DNA of 64,000 bases from JANQOH01 sp965214495 (GTDB lineage: Bacteria; Pseudomonadota; Alphaproteobacteria; UBA7887). The position numbers and the translations under genes were made by a program. The stretch is from positions 2,480,001 to 2,544,000 of the forward strand of contig OZ243958.1 in assembly GCA_965214495.1 (NCBI GenBank), written 5' to 3'. The notes under the pieces are model-generated. The model was given only the letters and a program-made list of their open reading frames with translations. It did not search any database and was not told where the DNA came from. This document shows, in pieces, positions 61,698-64,000 of this stretch. Each line of letters starts with the position of its first letter. Position 1 is the stretch's first letter.

Positions 61698-63875
61698 ATG
61701 ACCGCGGAGTCGGTTGCGGCCGCCGGACCAGACGCGCCGGTGCGTCGGTGCGCAGAACTTGTCGCGCGGGTCTTTGCCGCGGATCCCGGCGCCGACGGTG
61801 AAACCATCCGTCGCGCCTGGGGCTTCACTGTCGACCGGCACAAGGACCAGCGGCGCGCGTCGGGTGACGCCTACGCCTCGCACCCCATCGAAGTGGCGCA
61901 CATCCTGGCCGACCTGCGGCTTGACGCCACTTCGGTCATCACAGGTCTGTTACACGACACGGTGGAAGATGGAGTCGCCGGCCGGGACGAGATCGCGGCG
62001 TTGTTCGGCGCAGAGGTCGGCCGTCTCGTCGACGGGGTCACGAAGCTCGGCAAGATCCAGTTGCAGTCTCACAGCCGCCGCCAAGCCGAGAACTTCCGGA
62101 AATTCCTCCTCGCGATGTCGGAGGACATCCGTGTCCTGCTGGTCAAGCTCGCCGACCGCCTGCACAACATGCGCACCCTGCGGTTCCTCGACAAGGAAGA
62201 AAAACGCCATCGAATCGCGCGCGAAACCATGGATATCTACGCGCCGCTCGCCGAGCGCATCGGGATGCAGCGCCTGAAGGACGAACTCGAAGACCTTGCC
62301 TTCGCCGAAATCAACCCCAGGGCGCGCGAATCGCTGCGCAAGCGGCTGCTCTTCCTGCACGAGACCGAAGGCAAGTTGATCCCCGTCATCGCCGAGGAAC
62401 TGAAGACTACGCTGGCGACCTCCGGCATCGCGGCCGAGGTGGAAGGGCGTGCCAAGCGGCCCTATTCGATCTGGCGCAAGATGGAAAAGAAACACGTCGC
62501 GTTCGAGCAGATCGCCGACGTGATCGCGTTCCGGGTCGTGGTCGCCGATACGGGCGAGTGCTATCGAGCACTCGGCGCGGTGCACGGCGCCTATCCGATG
62601 ATCCCGGGGCGCTTCAAGGACTATATCTCGACTCCCAAGCCGAACGACTACCGGTCGCTGCACACCGCGGTGATCGGCCCGCGGCAGCGCCGGGCGGAAG
62701 TGCAGATCCGCACCCGCGAAATGCATGAGGTGGCCGAGTTCGGCGTCGCCGCGCACTGGCTCTACAAACAGCACGGCGCCACCCCGCCGCGGGAAGGGCA
62801 CCGCTATCCCGGGCTGCGCGAGCTGAGCGACATTTTCGAGCACGCCGCCGACGCGGAGGAACTGCTGGAGCACACCAAGCTCGCCATGTATGCCGACCAG
62901 GTGTTCTGCTTCACTCCGCGGGGGGATCTGGTTCCGTTACCCGCCGGCGCGACGCCGGTGGATTTCGCCTACGCCGTGCACTCCGACGTCGGCGATACCT
63001 GCGTCGGCGCCAAGATCAACGGACGGACGGCACCGCTGCGCACGATCCTCACGAACGGCGATCAAGTGGAAATTTTGCGTTCGAGCGTGCCGAGACCGGA
63101 TCCGAAATGGGAGTCGATCGCGGTAACCGGCAAGGCGCGGGCGTGTATCCGGCGTTTCGTGCGTCAGAGTTTGGCGAAAGAACATGCCAAGCTCGGCCGC
63201 GCCATTCTGGAACAGACCTTCGCGCATCGCGGTTACCTCTTCGACGACGACGTATTGGCGGCGGCGAGCGCGCATTTCGGCCACGGCAAACCGACCGAGA
63301 TCTGCGCCGCGGTCGGGCGCCGCGAACTGACCGCGGATTCGGTGCTCGCCGCGGTTCACCCGAACCCGAAAACGGCGCCGGCAGCGCCGGGCAGCACCTT
63401 CACCGCGACCGGGGCTGCGGGTGCTGCGGTGCCGCTCAAAGGGCTGACGCCGGGCATTGCGGTGCACATGGCGGAGTGCTGCCACCCGCTGTCGGGCGAC
63501 CGCATCGTCGGCATTATTACCGAAGGGCGCGGGGTCACGGTGCACACCATCGACTGCGGGGTGCTGGAAAGCTTCGCCAACACGCCCGAACGCTGGCTTG
63601 ACCTGTCATGGAATCCCGACAGCGAGGCGGCCCGGGCCCAGGTCGGACGCATCTCGGCGACGATGAGCAACGTGCCAGGCAGTCTGAACGCGCTTACCGA
63701 TGTGATCGCGCGCGCCGACGGCAACATCATCAACCTTCAGAACACCTATCGTTCACCCGATTTCTTCGAGTTCGTGGTCGATGTCGAGGTGGCGGACGTC
63801 CAGCAGTTGACGGGCATCGTTACCGCGCTGCGCGCCAACCCGGCCTTTTTTCAGGTCGAACGCGTGCGCGGCTGA
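61698..63875 (+). CDS. rel: Bifunctional (p)ppGpp synthetase/hydrolase
   Basis: A 725-residue RelA/SpoT homologue. The N-terminal HD hydrolase is intact (His62 in SHPIEVAHIL, His86-Asp87 in LLHDTVEDG). The synthetase domain has a basic RKMEKKHVAFEQIAD region, typical of bifunctional enzymes, and KPNDYRSLHTAV. A TGS domain (VFCFTPRGDLVPLPAGATPVD, split), a zinc-finger-like helical region with AECCHPLSGD, and a C-terminal ACT domain (NVPGSLNALTDVIARADG) complete it. It controls the stringent response. It is co-transcribed with rpoZ. Confidence 0.97.
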   Translation: MTAESVAAAGPDAPVRRCAELVARVFAADPGADGETIRRAWGFTVDRHKDQRRASGDAYASHPIEVAHILADLRLDATSVITGLLHDTVEDGVAGRDEIAALFGAEVGRLVDGVTKLGKIQLQSHSRRQAENFRKFLLAMSEDIRVLLVKLADRLHNMRTLRFLDKEEKRHRIARETMDIYAPLAERIGMQRLKDELEDLAFAEINPRARESLRKRLLFLHETEGKLIPVIAEELKTTLATSGIAAEVEGRAKRPYSIWRKMEKKHVAFEQIADVIAFRVVVADTGECYRALGAVHGAYPMIPGRFKDYISTPKPNDYRSLHTAVIGPRQRRAEVQIRTREMHEVAEFGVAAHWLYKQHGATPPREGHRYPGLRELSDIFEHAADAEELLEHTKLAMYADQVFCFTPRGDLVPLPAGATPVDFAYAVHSDVGDTCVGAKINGRTAPLRTILTNGDQVEILRSSVPRPDPKWESIAVTGKARACIRRFVRQSLAKEHAKLGRAILEQTFAHRGYLFDDDVLAAASAHFGHGKPTEICAAVGRRELTADSVLAAVHPNPKTAPAAPGSTFTATGAAGAAVPLKGLTPGIAVHMAECCHPLSGDRIVGIITEGRGVTVHTIDCGVLESFANTPERWLDLSWNPDSEAARAQVGRISATMSNVPGSLNALTDVIARADGNIINLQNTYRSPDFFEFVVDVEVADVQQLTGIVTALRANPAFFQVERVRG

Positions 63876-63890
63876 ACCGGCGGCGCGGCG

Positions 63891-64000
63891 ATGTTCGGAC
63901 GGCGGCGGCGCTCTTCTCCCGGCGCCCGGCTGCGCGACTTCCTGTGGCCACGCGCGGGGTGGCGCCGCGTCGGGCTCTATGTCGGCCACCGGGTCCGCCG
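63891..64000 (+). CDS. DUF2062 family protein, start only
   Basis: The last 110 bases open a frame with ATG at 63891, 15 bases after rel. The visible 36 residues (MFGRRRRSSPGARLRDFLW, then PRAGWRRVGLYVGHRVRR) match the start of DUF2062 membrane proteins. These follow rel in many alphaproteobacteria, before acpS-lepB-rnc. The gene runs out of the window. Confidence 0.75.
   Translation, partial: MFGRRRRSSPGARLRDFLWPRAGWRRVGLYVGHRVR

Noticed and set aside
1..64000. tRNA or rRNA genes
   Set aside because: I looked for T-loop-like GGTTCGAATCC-type sequences with matching stems and for rRNA landmarks and found none convincing.

Overview
The window is one continuous stretch of GC-rich DNA from an alphaproteobacterium. 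The lineage call rests on gene order and content. There is an aapJQMP-type general amino-acid transporter, a thrS-infC-rpmI-rplT-pheS-pheT block, a single long bifunctional Rel/SpoT directly after rpoZ and followed by a DUF2062 gene, and the GEAS variant of the acetolactate synthase cofactor loop. Dense GTGA/ATGA stop-start overlaps and several GTG/TTG starts fit the same picture. I cannot name the genus; I suspect a Rhodospirillales-like, metabolically broad heterotroph.

Layout. (1) 1-8835 is an accessory region: a broken DUF4143 gene, then a tightly packed five-gene cassette (369-6646), a decayed ABC-ATPase relic carrying a MITE-like insertion (6691-7090), and a higBA toxin-antitoxin pair. 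The cassette looks lower in GC than its surroundings and encodes a PAPS-reductase-like sulfurtransferase (DndC-like), a cysteine desulfurase (DndA/IscS-like), a MutL/MORC-like GHKL ATPase and two unrecognised proteins. (2) 8836-17553 is core metabolism: AapJQMP uptake, MetC, a DUF192 protein, an enolase-superfamily enzyme, an amidase and a ChaC-like cyclotransferase. (3) 17629-19880 is an AlbA_2/Schlafen-like plus ParA two-gene module. (4) 19859-24790 is a minus-strand group of thiamine-pyrophosphate enzymes (one split into two subunits) with a dienelactone hydrolase, followed by a Fic protein. (5) 25020-33317 holds a palindromic repeat element, an amidase, a molybdopterin oxidoreductase pair, a small membrane coiled-coil protein, an enoyl-CoA hydratase and a fused ADP-forming acyl-CoA synthetase. 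(6) 33325-40012 is the translation block. (7) 40068-43221 is a second accessory patch: REP-like hairpins, an IS110-family element with a possible bridge RNA, a two-TM protein overlapping an unreported-looking 40-residue proline-rich ORF, and a biotin synthase pseudogene. (8) 43252-54670 is catabolic: SDR, enoyl-CoA hydratase, fused indolepyruvate oxidoreductase, LLM flavoenzyme, two amidohydrolases and two orphan binding proteins. (9) 54735-64000 returns to housekeeping: miaA, ilvB, an MscS channel, a CoA-transferase, rpoZ, rel and the start of a DUF2062 gene.

The strongest candidate for an undescribed system is the 369-6646 cassette. A cysteine desulfurase and a PP-loop/Fe-S sulfurtransferase are the two enzymes that open the DNA phosphorothioation pathways (Dnd, Ssp). 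Here they sit in one translationally coupled operon with a GHKL ATPase of the kind known from restriction-type operons, plus two proteins of unknown function. No DndB, DndD, DndE, SspB, SspC or SspE homologue is recognisable in the window. I infer a sulfur-based nucleic-acid modification and defence system of a different architecture. This is a hypothesis from sequence reading; no database search was run.
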